Of a stretch of DNA of 64,000 bases, positions 24,418-34,111 are shown piece by piece. Position 1 is the stretch's first letter; every line of letters begins with the position of its first letter. The notes under the pieces were generated by a model. That model ran no database searches. It had not been told where the DNA came from and worked only from the letters and a program-made list of their open reading frames with translations. Where the stretch lies: positions 62,001 to 126,000 of the forward strand of contig NZ_CP050313.1 of assembly GCF_011765625.1 (NCBI RefSeq), in the 5' to 3' direction. Made by a program: the position numbers and the translations under genes. The stretch comes from Shewanella aestuarii. GTDB lineage: Bacteria; Pseudomonadota; Gammaproteobacteria; Enterobacterales; Shewanellaceae.

Positions 24418-25398
24418 ATGTCCCAATTACAAGACAATTTTGGTCGGAAGTTTCACTATTTGCGAATGTCAGTCACTGACGTTTGTAATTTCAAATGCTC
24501 CTACTGTTTACCTGATGGTTACCGTCCCGACGGCAAGCCAAGCTTTTTGACACTTACTGAAATCGAAAATTTAGTTGCCGCCTTTGGTGAGGTCGGTACT
24601 CAAAAAATTCGTATTACTGGTGGTGAGCCCACTTTACGTAAAGATTTTACCGATATTGTGCGTATCGTGGCCGACAACCCCAACATTCATACTGTTGCAA
24701 CCACAACCAATGGCTACCGCTTAGCTAAAAATGCCAAAGAATGGTACGACGCAGGTTTGCGCCGTATTAATGTGTCGGTAGATAGCTTAGACCCTCGGAT
24801 GTTTTATCAAATTACTGGTGAAAACAAATTTGATGAAGTCATGCGTGGTATTGATGCGGCCCTTGAGGCAGGTTTTGAGCGAGTCAAAGTCAATGCGGTT
24901 CTGCTTAAAGACTTAAACGATAAAGATTTGCCGCGTTTTTTGCATTGGATTAAGCACACGCCGATTGATTTACGCTTTATTGAATTAATGGAAACCGGCT
25001 TAGGTCATGACTATTTTAAAGCGCACCATTTAGCGGGTGCCGACATCAAAGCGCGTTTAATGGCAGAAGGTTGGTTATATGACCAGCCAGGTAAAGATGA
25101 TGGTCCTGCGCAAAACTTTAGTCGTCCTGATCATAAGGGCCGTATTGGTTTAATCATGCCATATGCCAAAAACTTTTGTGCCAGCTGTAACCGTTTAAGG
25201 GTGTCAGCCAAAGGTAAGCTTCACTTGTGTTTGTTTACCGAAAATGGCCTTGATTTACGTGATTTATTACAACATCCTGAGCAGCGTGCAGAGCTTATCG
25301 AGCGCTTACATGGGCAATTGACTCAAAAAGAGCAAACCCATTATTTACATCAAGGGATCACAGGTGTCACGCAGCATCTGGCATCCATTGGTGGCTAG
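24418..25398 (+). CDS. moaA: GTP 3',8-cyclase (molybdenum cofactor synthesis)
   Basis: 326 residues. Radical SAM motif C23-x3-C27-x2-C30 (DVCNFKCSYC), GGEPTLRKD, a C-terminal cluster beginning CASCNRLR, and the essential terminal Gly-Gly. It catalyses the first step of Moco synthesis, cyclising GTP with S-adenosylmethionine. I start at ATG 24418 (SQLQDNFGRKFHYLR), matching E. coli MoaA; the longer in-frame start lies inside the riboswitch. First gene of moaA-moaC-moaD-moaE; moaB is absent. Confidence 0.97.
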   Translation: MSQLQDNFGRKFHYLRMSVTDVCNFKCSYCLPDGYRPDGKPSFLTLTEIENLVAAFGEVGTQKIRITGGEPTLRKDFTDIVRIVADNPNIHTVATTTNGYRLAKNAKEWYDAGLRRINVSVDSLDPRMFYQITGENKFDEVMRGIDAALEAGFERVKVNAVLLKDLNDKDLPRFLHWIKHTPIDLRFIELMETGLGHDYFKAHHLAGADIKARLMAEGWLYDQPGKDDGPAQNFSRPDHKGRIGLIMPYAKNFCASCNRLRVSAKGKLHLCLFTENGLDLRDLLQHPEQRAELIERLHGQLTQKEQTHYLHQGITGVTQHLASIGG

Positions 25399-25437
25399 TT
25401 ATTCATTCAAGTAGCATACATTTAAGGCTTTAAATTC

Positions 25438-25914
25438 ATGAGCAATCGTTTTACCCATATTAACGCCGATGGCAATGCCCATATGGTCGATGTGACTGAA
25501 AAAGCAGTTACCGAACGCGAAGCACGTGCAGAAGCATTCATTGAAATGGCACCAAGCACATTAGAGATGATCATGAGCGGCAGTCATCATAAAGGTGATG
25601 TGTTTGCGACTGCGCGCATAGCGGGTATTCAAGCTGCGAAAAAAACCGCCGATCTTATCCCTTTATGTCATCCACTCATGCTCACTAAAGTTGAGGTTGA
25701 TTTGGTGGCTGAGCCTGAATTTAATCGTGTACGTATTAACAGCTTATGTAAGTTATCAGGTAAAACAGGTGTTGAAATGGAAGCGTTAACCGCGGCGTCT
25801 GTAGCGGCATTAACCATTTATGATATGTGTAAAGCCGTACAAAAAGACATGGTGATTTCACAGGTTAAATTGCTTGAAAAACGTGGCGGCAAATCGGGTC
25901 ACTTTAAAGCCTAA
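25438..25914 (+). CDS. moaC: Cyclic pyranopterin monophosphate synthase
   Basis: 158 residues, typical MoaC length. Converts 3',8-cH2GTP from MoaA into cyclic pyranopterin monophosphate. Landmarks are [27 protein letters not shown] and [20 protein letters not shown], holding the conserved active-site His, Lys and Asp. It follows moaA by 39 bp in the same operon. Cytoplasmic hexamer by family. Confidence 0.97.
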   Translation: MSNRFTHINADGNAHMVDVTEKAVTEREARAEAFIEMAPSTLEMIMSGSHHKGDVFATARIAGIQAAKKTADLIPLCHPLMLTKVEVDLVAEPEFNRVRINSLCKLSGKTGVEMEALTAASVAALTIYDMCKAVQKDMVISQVKLLEKRGGKSGHFKA

Positions 25915-25968
25915 AACTATTCAGCCCCTTTTAGTATATCGATTGGTTTAAATTAAGTAGAGATACCT

Positions 25969-26217
25969 ATGATCCAAGTATTATTTTTTGCCCAAGTGCG
26001 TGAGTTATTGGGTACTGCAAAGCTTGAGTTTTCTGCGCAAGGCATTAACAACACAGAGCAATTACGTGCCGCTTTAGCTGCTCAAGATGATAAATGGGCC
26101 AAAGTGATGGCATCTGACAAGTTATTGGTCGCGGTCAATCAAACCATTAGCAACTGGGAGGCAAGCGTTGCTGATGGTGACGAAGTGGCCTTTTTCCCAC
26201 CAGTAACCGGGGGCTAA
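25969..26217 (+). CDS. moaD: Molybdopterin synthase sulfur carrier subunit
   Basis: 82-residue ubiquitin-like protein ending in PPVTGG. The terminal Gly-Gly is adenylated by MoeB and converted to thiocarboxylate, then donates sulfur to the pterin in complex with MoaE. Its stop is one base from the moaE start, so the two subunits are translationally coupled. Confidence 0.96.
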   Translation: MIQVLFFAQVRELLGTAKLEFSAQGINNTEQLRAALAAQDDKWAKVMASDKLLVAVNQTISNWEASVADGDEVAFFPPVTGG

Positions 26218-26218
26218 T

Positions 26219-26683
26219 ATGAGCCAACTGCCAACTATTCGGGTGCAAACTGCTGATTTTGATGTGGCCCATGAGTATGAGTTACTAGCAAAGGATAACA
26301 GCGATGGTGCTGTAGTTACTTTTGTGGGTAAAGTGCGTGATTTCAATGATGGTAATCCTGTAACGGATTTAACATTAGAGCACTACCCAGGTATGACTGA
26401 AGCGGTATTGCAGCAAATTGCGCAGCAAGCGCATGAGCGTTGGCCGCTTAACTTTGTGACGATTATTCATCGTGTTGGCACCATGGCACTAGGTGAGCAA
26501 ATCGTATTTATTGGCGTAACTAGCGCCCACCGTAAAGCGGCTTTTGCTGCATGTGAGTTTCTAATCGATTTTTTAAAAACCAAAGCTCCTTTTTGGAAAT
26601 TGGAAGCCGGTGACACTGGTAGTCATTGGGTTGAAGCCCGTGATAGCGATGAACAAGCGGCCAAAATGTGGCAACAGGATTAG
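26219..26683 (+). CDS. moaE: Molybdopterin synthase catalytic subunit
   Basis: 154 residues. MoaE inserts two dithiolene sulfurs from MoaD thiocarboxylate into the pterin. The family blocks GAVVTFVGKVRDFNDG, LEHYPGMTE, HRVGTMALGEQIVFIGVTS and HRKAAFAACEFLIDFLKTKAPFWK are in order. The lysines in the last block belong to the active site. It closes the moa set, 65 bp ahead of modA. Confidence 0.96.
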   Translation: MSQLPTIRVQTADFDVAHEYELLAKDNSDGAVVTFVGKVRDFNDGNPVTDLTLEHYPGMTEAVLQQIAQQAHERWPLNFVTIIHRVGTMALGEQIVFIGVTSAHRKAAFAACEFLIDFLKTKAPFWKLEAGDTGSHWVEARDSDEQAAKMWQQD

Positions 26684-26748
26684 TTGTTTTATCTGCTTTC
26701 AAAAAGTGAACATCTAAGTAAAGCATCATGGGTTAGGAGTTGATTCTG

Positions 26749-27597
26749 GTGGGTTGTTTTCAAGCTTTATCTAGCAAGATTAATATTTTGCAGGTGACCT
26801 TTCTTGTTTGCTTTTTAAGTGTGTTCACGACATTTACTGTTGTGGCCGCTAATCCACCCAATATCGCCGTAGCTGCCAGCATGAAATTCGCCATTGACGA
26901 TATTGCCAAGCAGTTTACTCAACAAACTGGTTTTAGATTACGCTTAAGCTATGGTTCTTCAGGGAATTTCGCGAGTCAAATTCAGCATGGCGCTCCGTTT
27001 GAGCTTTTGCTTAGCGCGGATGAAATTTATCCAAACAAACTTATTGAAGCAGGGTTAACCCAAGATGCCGGTGAGGTATATGCCATTGGTCGTTTAGCCC
27101 TAGCCGTGCCTAAGCATTCGCAGATGCACCTTGATGGCCAATTAAACGGCCTAAAGCAGTTGATTGATGGACACAAGCTGCAACGTTTTGCGATTGCTAA
27201 TCCTGAACATGCACCATATGGCGAACGAGCCAAACAAGCATTACAAACTAAAGGTTTGTGGCAAGATATTGAAAAAAATATCATTTTAGGTGAAAACGCC
27301 TCCCAAGCAGCTCAATTTGCAGTGAGCGGTTCAACCCAAGGCGGTATCGTGCCGCTCTCGCTCGCTATGTCAGACAATTTTTCGCGCATGGGTAATTATG
27401 TGGTGATTGCTGATGAGCTGTATGATCCTATCAATCAGCGGATGGTATTAGTAAACAATGCTTCTAGTGTCGCGCAGCAATTTTATGCCTTTATCTTGTC
27501 TGCTCCAGCACACCACATTTTGCGCCAGTATGGTTTTGATGTGCCACCAATAACGGCAAGCAAATCAAACGAGTTAACAACAATGGAAGGGCGCTAA
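26749..27597 (+). CDS. modA: Molybdate ABC transporter, periplasmic binding protein
   Basis: About 282 residues with a signal peptide (hydrophobic core about 14-33, cleavage near VVAANPP). ModA motifs are present: AVAASMKFAIDDIAKQF, YGSSGNFASQI and GAPFELLLSADE. It captures molybdate or tungstate for ModB/ModC. The start is uncertain: GTG 26749 is 9 bases after AGGAG and seems best; TTG 26740 is too close. No in-frame ATG is near. It follows the moa genes, so uptake and cofactor synthesis may be co-transcribed. Confidence 0.9.
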   Translation: MGCFQALSSKINILQVTFLVCFLSVFTTFTVVAANPPNIAVAASMKFAIDDIAKQFTQQTGFRLRLSYGSSGNFASQIQHGAPFELLLSADEIYPNKLIEAGLTQDAGEVYAIGRLALAVPKHSQMHLDGQLNGLKQLIDGHKLQRFAIANPEHAPYGERAKQALQTKGLWQDIEKNIILGENASQAAQFAVSGSTQGGIVPLSLAMSDNFSRMGNYVVIADELYDPINQRMVLVNNASSVAQQFYAFILSAPAHHILRQYGFDVPPITASKSNELTTMEGR

Positions 27598-27599
27598 CT

Positions 27600-28277
27600 T
27601 TGGATTGGCAGGCGTTGTGGTTATCAATCAAATTAAGCACTGTTACCGTATTACTACTGGTTCCATCATCGCTATGGGTGGGACGCTTTTTAGCTTACAA
27701 CCAGTTTCGAGGTAAGTCTTGGTTTGAGGCACTAATCATGGTGCCATTAGTATTACCACCAACTGTCGTGGGCTATTACTTGCTGGTGGGGATGGGTAAT
27801 CAAAGCTGGCTTGGGCAATGGGTAGAGCAAATCTTTGGCCAACAGTTAGTGTTCCATTTTTCTGGTTTGGTGATTGCTTCAATGTTGGTCAATATTCCAT
27901 TTGCTGTGCAGCCGATACAGCGCGCATTTGAAACCATTCCTGTTGATATTCGTGATGCCGCAGCTTGCTGTGGTATGAGTCGTTTAAGCCTATTTTTTAA
28001 AGTTGAACTGCCTATGGTGTGGCCGGGAGTGTTAACGGCTATGGTATTGTGTTTTTCGCATGTATTGGGTGAATTTGGCGTGGTGTTAATGCTAGGTGGC
28101 AATATTGTCGGCGAAACGAAAACCATCTCAATTGCTATCTATGATAGTGTGCAGGCGTTCGATTTTGATGGTGCAGGCACCATGTCATTGGTGCTACTCA
28201 TATTCGCCATTTCAGCGTTAGCATTAACGAGTAGCATGTCTCGGCGATTAGGAGGTCATCTTGGCAGCCATCGCTGA
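27600..28277 (+). CDS. modB: Molybdate ABC transporter permease
   Basis: 225 residues with about five membrane helices and the permease EAA-type loop (IRDAAACCGMSRLSLFFKVELP), which contacts ModC. Starts at TTG 27600, 2 bp after modA, with GGAAGG upstream. Its 3' end overlaps modC by 17 bp. Inner membrane. Confidence 0.92.
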   Translation: MDWQALWLSIKLSTVTVLLLVPSSLWVGRFLAYNQFRGKSWFEALIMVPLVLPPTVVGYYLLVGMGNQSWLGQWVEQIFGQQLVFHFSGLVIASMLVNIPFAVQPIQRAFETIPVDIRDAAACCGMSRLSLFFKVELPMVWPGVLTAMVLCFSHVLGEFGVVLMLGGNIVGETKTISIAIYDSVQAFDFDGAGTMSLVLLIFAISALALTSSMSRRLGGHLGSHR

Positions 28278-29367
28278 TCTGCATTGTGATATTTCGCAGC
28301 AACATCCCATACCGTTAGAAGCCCACTTTAGTTGCAAGGCGGGTGAGTTATTGGCTGTGGTTGGCCCTTCTGGCGGCGGCAAAACAACTTTGCTTAGAAT
28401 GATTGCAGGCTTAAGCCAACCGCAATCGGGTAGTATTAGCTATGGCGAGCAAACGTGGTTTAATGGTCAAAACAAGGTATTTTTAACCCCGCAACAGCGT
28501 CATATTGGTTATGTGCCGCAGCACTTTGGGTTGTTTCCACATATGACAGCGATTCAAAATGTCATGTCTGGGCTTGAGCATGTGCCAAAAATTAAGCGTA
28601 AACAGCGCGCATTAGATTGGTTAGAAAGGGTAAATTTAGAGGGGCTTCCTGATCGCTTACCGAATCATTTATCTGGCGGGCAGCGCCAACGAGTCGCCTT
28701 GGCACGAGCGTTAGCCCGCGAGCCTGCAGTGTTGTTATTGGATGAGCCCTTTTCTGCGGTTGATAGAGAAACCCGTGAGCGCTTATATATTGAATTGGCG
28801 CGGTTAAAATCTCAATTGGCTATCCCAGTTATTATGGTGACTCATGATATTCATGAGGCCCAGTTGCTTGCCGACAGAATGATTTTAATTAGCCAAGGAC
28901 AAATGCTACAGCAAGGTAAACCTTTTGAGGTGATGTCGCATCCTCGCAATGAGGCGGTCGCCAAGCAGATGGGGTTGCGCAATATGTTCGATGCAACTGT
29001 GGTTGATCAACAGGCTGGTAAAAACATGACCTGGTTAAGGTTTGGTGATCACCAAATTGCCACAGAAAACGCTCCGCCTTTAACTGTGGGTCAGCATGTC
29101 CGTTGGGTAATTCCAAATCAGGGAATACGCTTTAATGCCATTACCAGTGGCCGTTTATGTAAAAGCTTGAATAAATTGGATGTGCAAATTGAGTCATTGC
29201 TGGTGATGGGTGAAACCGTCAGGGTGATTGCACGAGTAGATGGTATTCAACAAGTGATGAATGCGGATATACCGATTCATTTATGCCAAAAGCTTGGGCT
29301 TGAAAATGGGATGAGAACTACAGTTGCATTAAAGTCTGATCAAATTCATATTTTACAGGCAGATTAA
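28261..29367 (+). CDS. modC: Molybdate ABC transporter ATP-binding protein
   Basis: 368 residues. Walker A GPSGGGKTT, signature LSGGQRQRVALARAL, Walker B LLLDEPFSAVD and switch histidine VTHD. A C-terminal TOBE/Mop-type regulatory domain covers about residues 290-368. Drives molybdate import with ModB. Starts at TTG 28261, 5 bases after a perfect AGGAGG (28250-28255) that lies inside modB. Confidence 0.93.
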   Translation: MAAIADLHCDISQQHPIPLEAHFSCKAGELLAVVGPSGGGKTTLLRMIAGLSQPQSGSISYGEQTWFNGQNKVFLTPQQRHIGYVPQHFGLFPHMTAIQNVMSGLEHVPKIKRKQRALDWLERVNLEGLPDRLPNHLSGGQRQRVALARALAREPAVLLLDEPFSAVDRETRERLYIELARLKSQLAIPVIMVTHDIHEAQLLADRMILISQGQMLQQGKPFEVMSHPRNEAVAKQMGLRNMFDATVVDQQAGKNMTWLRFGDHQIATENAPPLTVGQHVRWVIPNQGIRFNAITSGRLCKSLNKLDVQIESLLVMGETVRVIARVDGIQQVMNADIPIHLCQKLGLENGMRTTVALKSDQIHILQAD

Positions 29368-29485
29368 GTGATGATTTGTCGATATTTCATTTGCATGATC
29401 AATTATTAATCTTAGATTTCTTGGGTCTTGTGTTGGAGTTAGGTAAAGTAACACTGTGTATAAATCTTCTAACTTGAGGCTTAAA

Positions 29486-30007
29486 ATGGTTCGGTTGCTA
29501 CTCGCGCTGTGCTTGGTTCCATTTGTGTCGATGGCGGCTCCATCCATGCAATCACTGTTATCCCAAGAAGGCTTATTGACTCCCGTTTCTGTAATGGAAA
29601 AATGGGAGCAACAAGATTTGGGTACCATCTGTGGATTCAATCTTGATATCGACAACGAGCAGCTTGTTTACTTATTTTCTGCAATCAATACCAAAGCCAA
29701 ATTACTCTATAAACTTGAGTATAATGCCGCCGATGGTCAGCTATTGGCTGAATCTAGCCAACCCTATGATGGCGACAGCATTGAACAATTACATGCAGTA
29801 AGTTTGATGCTTAAAAAAAACCTAACCTTCTCTTCTTTAATTAACTTAGCGACCCAGAATAAAAGCGGGCATTTAATTCAAGCCGAATTAGATCATGATT
29901 TATCAATTAGTTATCTTGAGCTGAAGTTGTTAAATCAACAACAGCAAAAGACGATTGCCTTTGATATTGAAAATCTCCGTCCATTACCACTACTTAAATG
30001 GGATTAA
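29486..30007 (+). CDS. Secreted protein ahead of a two-component system
   Basis: 173 residues with a signal peptide (RLLLALCLVPFVSMAAP). I do not recognise a firm family. The body alternates beta-type and polar segments somewhat like PepSY-type sensors, but this is weak. It ends inside the start region of the response regulator, so it is co-transcribed and may act as a periplasmic accessory or target of that system. ATG 29486 has GAGG 6 bases upstream; an upstream GTG is less likely. Confidence 0.6.
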   Translation: MVRLLLALCLVPFVSMAAPSMQSLLSQEGLLTPVSVMEKWEQQDLGTICGFNLDIDNEQLVYLFSAINTKAKLLYKLEYNAADGQLLAESSQPYDGDSIEQLHAVSLMLKKNLTFSSLINLATQNKSGHLIQAELDHDLSISYLELKLLNQQQQKTIAFDIENLRPLPLLKWD

Positions 30008-30015
30008 CTGCGACT

Positions 30016-30699
30016 ATGACTATGCGTATTTTGATCGTTGAAGACGATGCCACAACATTGAAGTATGTGGCGCAGGGATTTACCGCACAACAATATAGCG
30101 TTGATAGCGCAACAGATGGTCAAGAAGGGCTAACACTTGCTAAGCATAATCAATATGACTTGATAGTGTTAGATCGTATGTTGCCGAAACTTGATGGCCT
30201 AACCTTATTATCGGCGTTGCGTACTAGCGGCAACAAAACACCGGTACTGATTTTATCGGCACTTAGCCATGTTGATGAGCGGGTTAAAGGCCTGCGCGCG
30301 GGCGGTGACGATTATATGACTAAGCCATTTTCATTTGATGAGCTATTAGTGCGTGCCGAGAAATTAGCGCAGCGTACTATTGTTGAGCCAGCTTCAACAG
30401 ATATTGAAGTGGGTGGCTTAAAAATGGAGCTGTTAACACGTAAGGTCACTTTAGATGGCAAAGAGCTAATGCTGCAACCCAAAGAGTTTCAGTTATTGAA
30501 GTATCTAATGGAGCATCCTAATCAAGTTATCAGCCGAACTTTGCTTTTTGAAGCCGTATGGGATTATCACTTTGACCCACGAACAAATGTGATTGACGTG
30601 CATATTGCTAAACTACGACGTAAGTTTGAAGAGCTTGGTCATGGTGAGTTAATTGAAACCGTGCGAGGTTCTGGCTATCGCCTCTGCAAAGGCCATTAA
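30016..30699 (+). CDS. OmpR-family response regulator
   Basis: 227 residues. Receiver domain with acidic pair EDD near residue 9, phosphoacceptor Asp in DLIVLDRMLPKLDG and Lys in MTKPFSF. The C-terminal winged helix covers about 130-225 (LQPKEFQLLKYLMEHP, NVIDVHIAKLRRK). It activates or represses promoters when phosphorylated by the kinase encoded next. The start may be 30016 or 30022; 29998 would overlap the preceding gene. Confidence 0.92.
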   Translation: MTMRILIVEDDATTLKYVAQGFTAQQYSVDSATDGQEGLTLAKHNQYDLIVLDRMLPKLDGLTLLSALRTSGNKTPVLILSALSHVDERVKGLRAGGDDYMTKPFSFDELLVRAEKLAQRTIVEPASTDIEVGGLKMELLTRKVTLDGKELMLQPKEFQLLKYLMEHPNQVISRTLLFEAVWDYHFDPRTNVIDVHIAKLRRKFEELGHGELIETVRGSGYRLCKGH

Positions 30700-32008
30700 G
30701 CCTTATCAAAGTAGCGCATGGCGGATCACCTTAATCTTCTCCACTCTGGTGACGATTTTGATCGTGATGCTTGTTTTCAGCTTATACAGACAGCTGATTA
30801 TCGAGCAAGAAAATCAAGTAGATAGTCATCTTGCCGCAGAAATGCAGCGCTACCAGCAATTAGCTCTTACGGTTAATCGTAGAAGCTTTGCTGCGCAGAT
30901 TAAAGCCGCAGATCCTAAAACGGCACTGATTGCTTGGAAAAATAGCGTTGATATGGTCGGCGCATTAACCTTTTTGCCTGATGACATGCCTATTTTGCCT
31001 GAAACCAGAGAATTTCCCATTTTCTCTGGCGGGCCAGAAAAACTTCATATTCTTACTGGCGGTTTAGCAATGACCAATTATGGGCCGGTTTTGATTGCGA
31101 CGCGTACCGACCAATTGGCGATATTAATTGAAAAGTTTATCAACGCAGCTTTTTGGGCCGTTGCTTTCACATTGGGGCTAACCTTAGCGCTGGGCTATAT
31201 TTTTTCCAAAGCCATCTTGCGACGACTGGTGCAATACAATCAACTGAGTGAGCAAATTGAAGCTGGTCATTATGAAACCCGCTTACCAGTTAGTTCTCAA
31301 CAAGATGAGTTTGACATGCTGGCACTGCAATTTAACCGCGTGCTGGATACTTTAGAGCAAAACCTGCTGGCCGTACGAGGTGTGACCGATAATATTGCCC
31401 ATGATTTACGTACCCCGTTGTCGCATTTGCGCATTGGGATTGAGCAATTATCACAAAAGCCAATGGAAGAGCTCGCCGATGCGCGTGCAGAGTTGCTAGA
31501 AGAATTGGATGATTGCTTGGCAACCTTTGACGCTATGTTGTCGTTAACTCGGATTGAAGAAGGTCAGCAATCGTTAGATGTACAACCCATAAGTTTACAA
31601 GATATTTGCCAAGATTTATTTGAAATGGCAGAGGTATTAGCTGAAGCCAAAGATCAGCAATTTACCTTAGACTTGCAGCAAAATGCGACGATTCAAGGTG
31701 ACAAATACTTGTTATTCCAAGCGCTGTTTAACTTAGTTGATAATGCAATTAAGTATTCACCTGAAGGCGCGACTATTCATATTTCGCAGCAAGGAAAGTC
31801 CATTCACATTGCCGATAATGGCCCTGGCATTGCGGATGAAGATAAAGAGCGGGTATTTGAGCGTTTAGTCCGGCTTGACCCAAGTCGCCATTACAAAGGC
31901 ACAGGGCTTGGCTTGTCGATGGTGAAAGCGATTTTATCTCGCCATCAAGCCAGTATTGAACTTAGCGATAATCATCCTGGGTTATTAGTTAAAATTCATT
32001 TCAAATAG
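30653..32008 (+). CDS. Sensor histidine kinase
   Basis: About 450 residues. Two membrane helices (about 27-46 and 166-187) flank a periplasmic sensing loop. A HAMP region follows, then the H-box NIAHDLRTPLSHLR, N-box NLVDNAIKYSPEG, and G-boxes ADNGPGIADED and GTGLGLSMVKAI. It phosphorylates the regulator encoded just upstream. No ATG or GTG lies early in the frame; the only usable start I see is TTG 30653, 47 bp inside the regulator gene. The real start remains open. The signal sensed is unknown. Confidence 0.88.
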   Translation: MKPCEVLAIASAKAIKPYQSSAWRITLIFSTLVTILIVMLVFSLYRQLIIEQENQVDSHLAAEMQRYQQLALTVNRRSFAAQIKAADPKTALIAWKNSVDMVGALTFLPDDMPILPETREFPIFSGGPEKLHILTGGLAMTNYGPVLIATRTDQLAILIEKFINAAFWAVAFTLGLTLALGYIFSKAILRRLVQYNQLSEQIEAGHYETRLPVSSQQDEFDMLALQFNRVLDTLEQNLLAVRGVTDNIAHDLRTPLSHLRIGIEQLSQKPMEELADARAELLEELDDCLATFDAMLSLTRIEEGQQSLDVQPISLQDICQDLFEMAEVLAEAKDQQFTLDLQQNATIQGDKYLLFQALFNLVDNAIKYSPEGATIHISQQGKSIHIADNGPGIADEDKERVFERLVRLDPSRHYKGTGLGLSMVKAILSRHQASIELSDNHPGLLVKIHFK

Positions 32009-32041
32009 TCAGCGTGTGCCCACACAGAGCAATCTAATCTT

Positions 32042-32719
32042 ATGTATAAACTTGTGAGCGATGAAACCGATTTTATTGTGATTAATAAAGCTGCCAATGT
32101 GCACTTTCATAGTCAAGATGGCAGTGCTGGTGTCGTTGCACAAGCTGAGGCTGATTTAGGCATTAAGTTATTTGCGGTTCATCGATTAGATACACCCACA
32201 TCTGGGTTAATTATTTTGGCTAAATCGGCATTTGCAGCCAATCAATTTACTCAGATGTTTAGTGCTCATCAAGTGCAAAAGTATTACCTAGCCTTAGCGC
32301 AAGGTAAGCCGAAAAAGAAGCAAGGTTGGGTGATTGGTGATATGGCCAAGTCGCGTCGCAGCATGTACAAATTACTTCGTAGCAAAGAGAATCCAGCCAT
32401 TACCCAGTTTTTTTCCGTATCCATTGAGCAGGGGATTCGAGCTTATTTACTTAAGCCTCACAGCGGTAAAACCCATCAATTAAGAGTGGCTCTGGCCAGT
32501 ATTGGTGTACCGATATTAGGGGATACGTTATATGGCAAAGCGTTAAGTGATCGTTGTTATTTGCATGCTTATCAATTGCATTTCAATTATCAGGGGCAGG
32601 AGTTTAGCTTTAGTCAGTTTCCTGATGCTGGTGAGCGATTTTTAGCTCAACCTATGCAAATATTACTGCAAAATGATTGGCAGCAGCCCAACCAATTACC
32701 TTGGCCAGCCAAACCTTAA
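32042..32719 (+). CDS. RluA-family pseudouridine synthase
   Basis: 225 residues. The catalytic Asp lies in VHRLDTPTSGLIILAKS (about residues 55-71), followed by KYYLALAQGK and KPHSGKTHQLRVALASIG, the standard RluA order. There is no S4 domain, so it is a short member. Substrate RNA is unknown (rRNA or tRNA). It ends convergent with the GGDEF gene, 8 bp away. Confidence 0.88.
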   Translation: MYKLVSDETDFIVINKAANVHFHSQDGSAGVVAQAEADLGIKLFAVHRLDTPTSGLIILAKSAFAANQFTQMFSAHQVQKYYLALAQGKPKKKQGWVIGDMAKSRRSMYKLLRSKENPAITQFFSVSIEQGIRAYLLKPHSGKTHQLRVALASIGVPILGDTLYGKALSDRCYLHAYQLHFNYQGQEFSFSQFPDAGERFLAQPMQILLQNDWQQPNQLPWPAKP

Positions 32720-32727
32720 GCTTACTG

Positions 32728-33956
32728 CTAGACGCTTTTGCTTTCAGCTGAAGCCATACTTGGTACTGACTGTAATTGATTATTATCGGTCAATGTTCCT
32801 GTGCAAATGGTATTACGCCCTTGTTGTTTTGCTTGATACATCGCATCATCTGTAATCTGCAACAATTGTTCAACTGTTTGATTTTTGTTGATGGTGGCAA
32901 ATCCAATGCTGGCTTTGACTGCAATGTGTTGTTGCTGCCATTTTAAGTGATTTTTATTTAACGCTGCTTGGATTTTTTCTGCCACTAAATAAGCTTGCTC
33001 AGCATTCGTCGATGGCAAGATAATTAAGAACTCCTCCCCCCATATCGACAAATAAAGTCGACCTCTCTTAGTGTATTTTTCAGTAAGTTGGCAACATGTT
33101 TAAGGGCAGCATCCCCTGCTAGATGGCCAAAGGAATCGTTAATTTTCTTAAAACGATCTAAGTCTAGCATTATTAAACTGAAGCATATTTGGTTTCGTTT
33201 CCATAGGTTATCAACTAATTTCAAATGTGCTAATAACGCATGCCGATTCCACACGCCAGTTAATTGGTCTTTGTTGGCTAGTTCTCTAATTCTGAGGATT
33301 AAACTGGTTAATACATTAGCAAATAACATGCAGTTAATAGTAAAAAGAAAACTAATGTTAAGCCATGAAACTGTTGATGAGTTCAATGTGGTTAGTTCAT
33401 TGCTAAGTTGCTGATTATCTATGAAAATGATCACCGAAACTGCTTTTGCTATAAAAAATAGACTAACAAAAGCGAAAGGTAAGGTGATAAGTGAGGTATA
33501 AAACACAGAGACGTTTTTTCTAACCGCGTGGTAAGTATCAAAGACAATGCAACTAAAAATGATAAATGCCCCCAAACATGCTATGACCATTAAGTAACTC
33601 GCAAACTCTTGTTGGGGTGGGAATAAAAACATGCATAAAGTGGTAATACTGACAATGGTTAGATCGAAACTAATAGATAACGGTTGTTTAAATATGCTTT
33701 GTCCGCCCCACCTCAAGCAGCAATATCCGACGAGGTAAATGAAATCTGCACCGTACCAATATAAGTAGTTGATGGTATCTGAGCGAAAGTAATACAGCAT
33801 CATGCCAATAAACATGCACAGGTTAGTTATTGAGAACAGTTTGCTGGCTTTTGGCGCAATACGAATAGGCGAGGCCATTAGCATCCAAGCAAACGCTGCC
33901 GCTAAAGCCATTGCACAAAAAAATTGAACATAAACTAGAGCTAATGGACTATTCAT
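32728..33956 (-). pseudogene. Membrane diguanylate cyclase (GGDEF), frameshifted as read
   Basis: Two overlapping minus-strand frames make one protein. The 5' part (33956 to about 33041) has 6-7 membrane helices, then DQLTGVWNRHALL and DLDRFKKINDSFGHLAGD, ending at CRYGG. The 3' part continues EEFLIILPSTNAEQA to the stop at 32728. The break is in a run of six C (33036-33041 on the plus strand). One extra base restores GGEEF and a total of exactly 410 codons including stop. As read, the enzyme lacks its catalytic glutamates. If corrected, it would make cyclic di-GMP at the inner membrane. Confidence 0.88.
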
Positions 33957-34111
33957 TGATTTAGATAGTAATTAATTTTTCTAATGAGTTAACATTAATT
34001 TTATTTGCACAGAAGATAGTCTTTTAATGTTGAGATATAACTTGTAACCTATGTTGTATCTTGTTGTTGTGTTGCAAGTAATGAGTGTGTACTAAAAATA
34101 AGGGAATAAAC

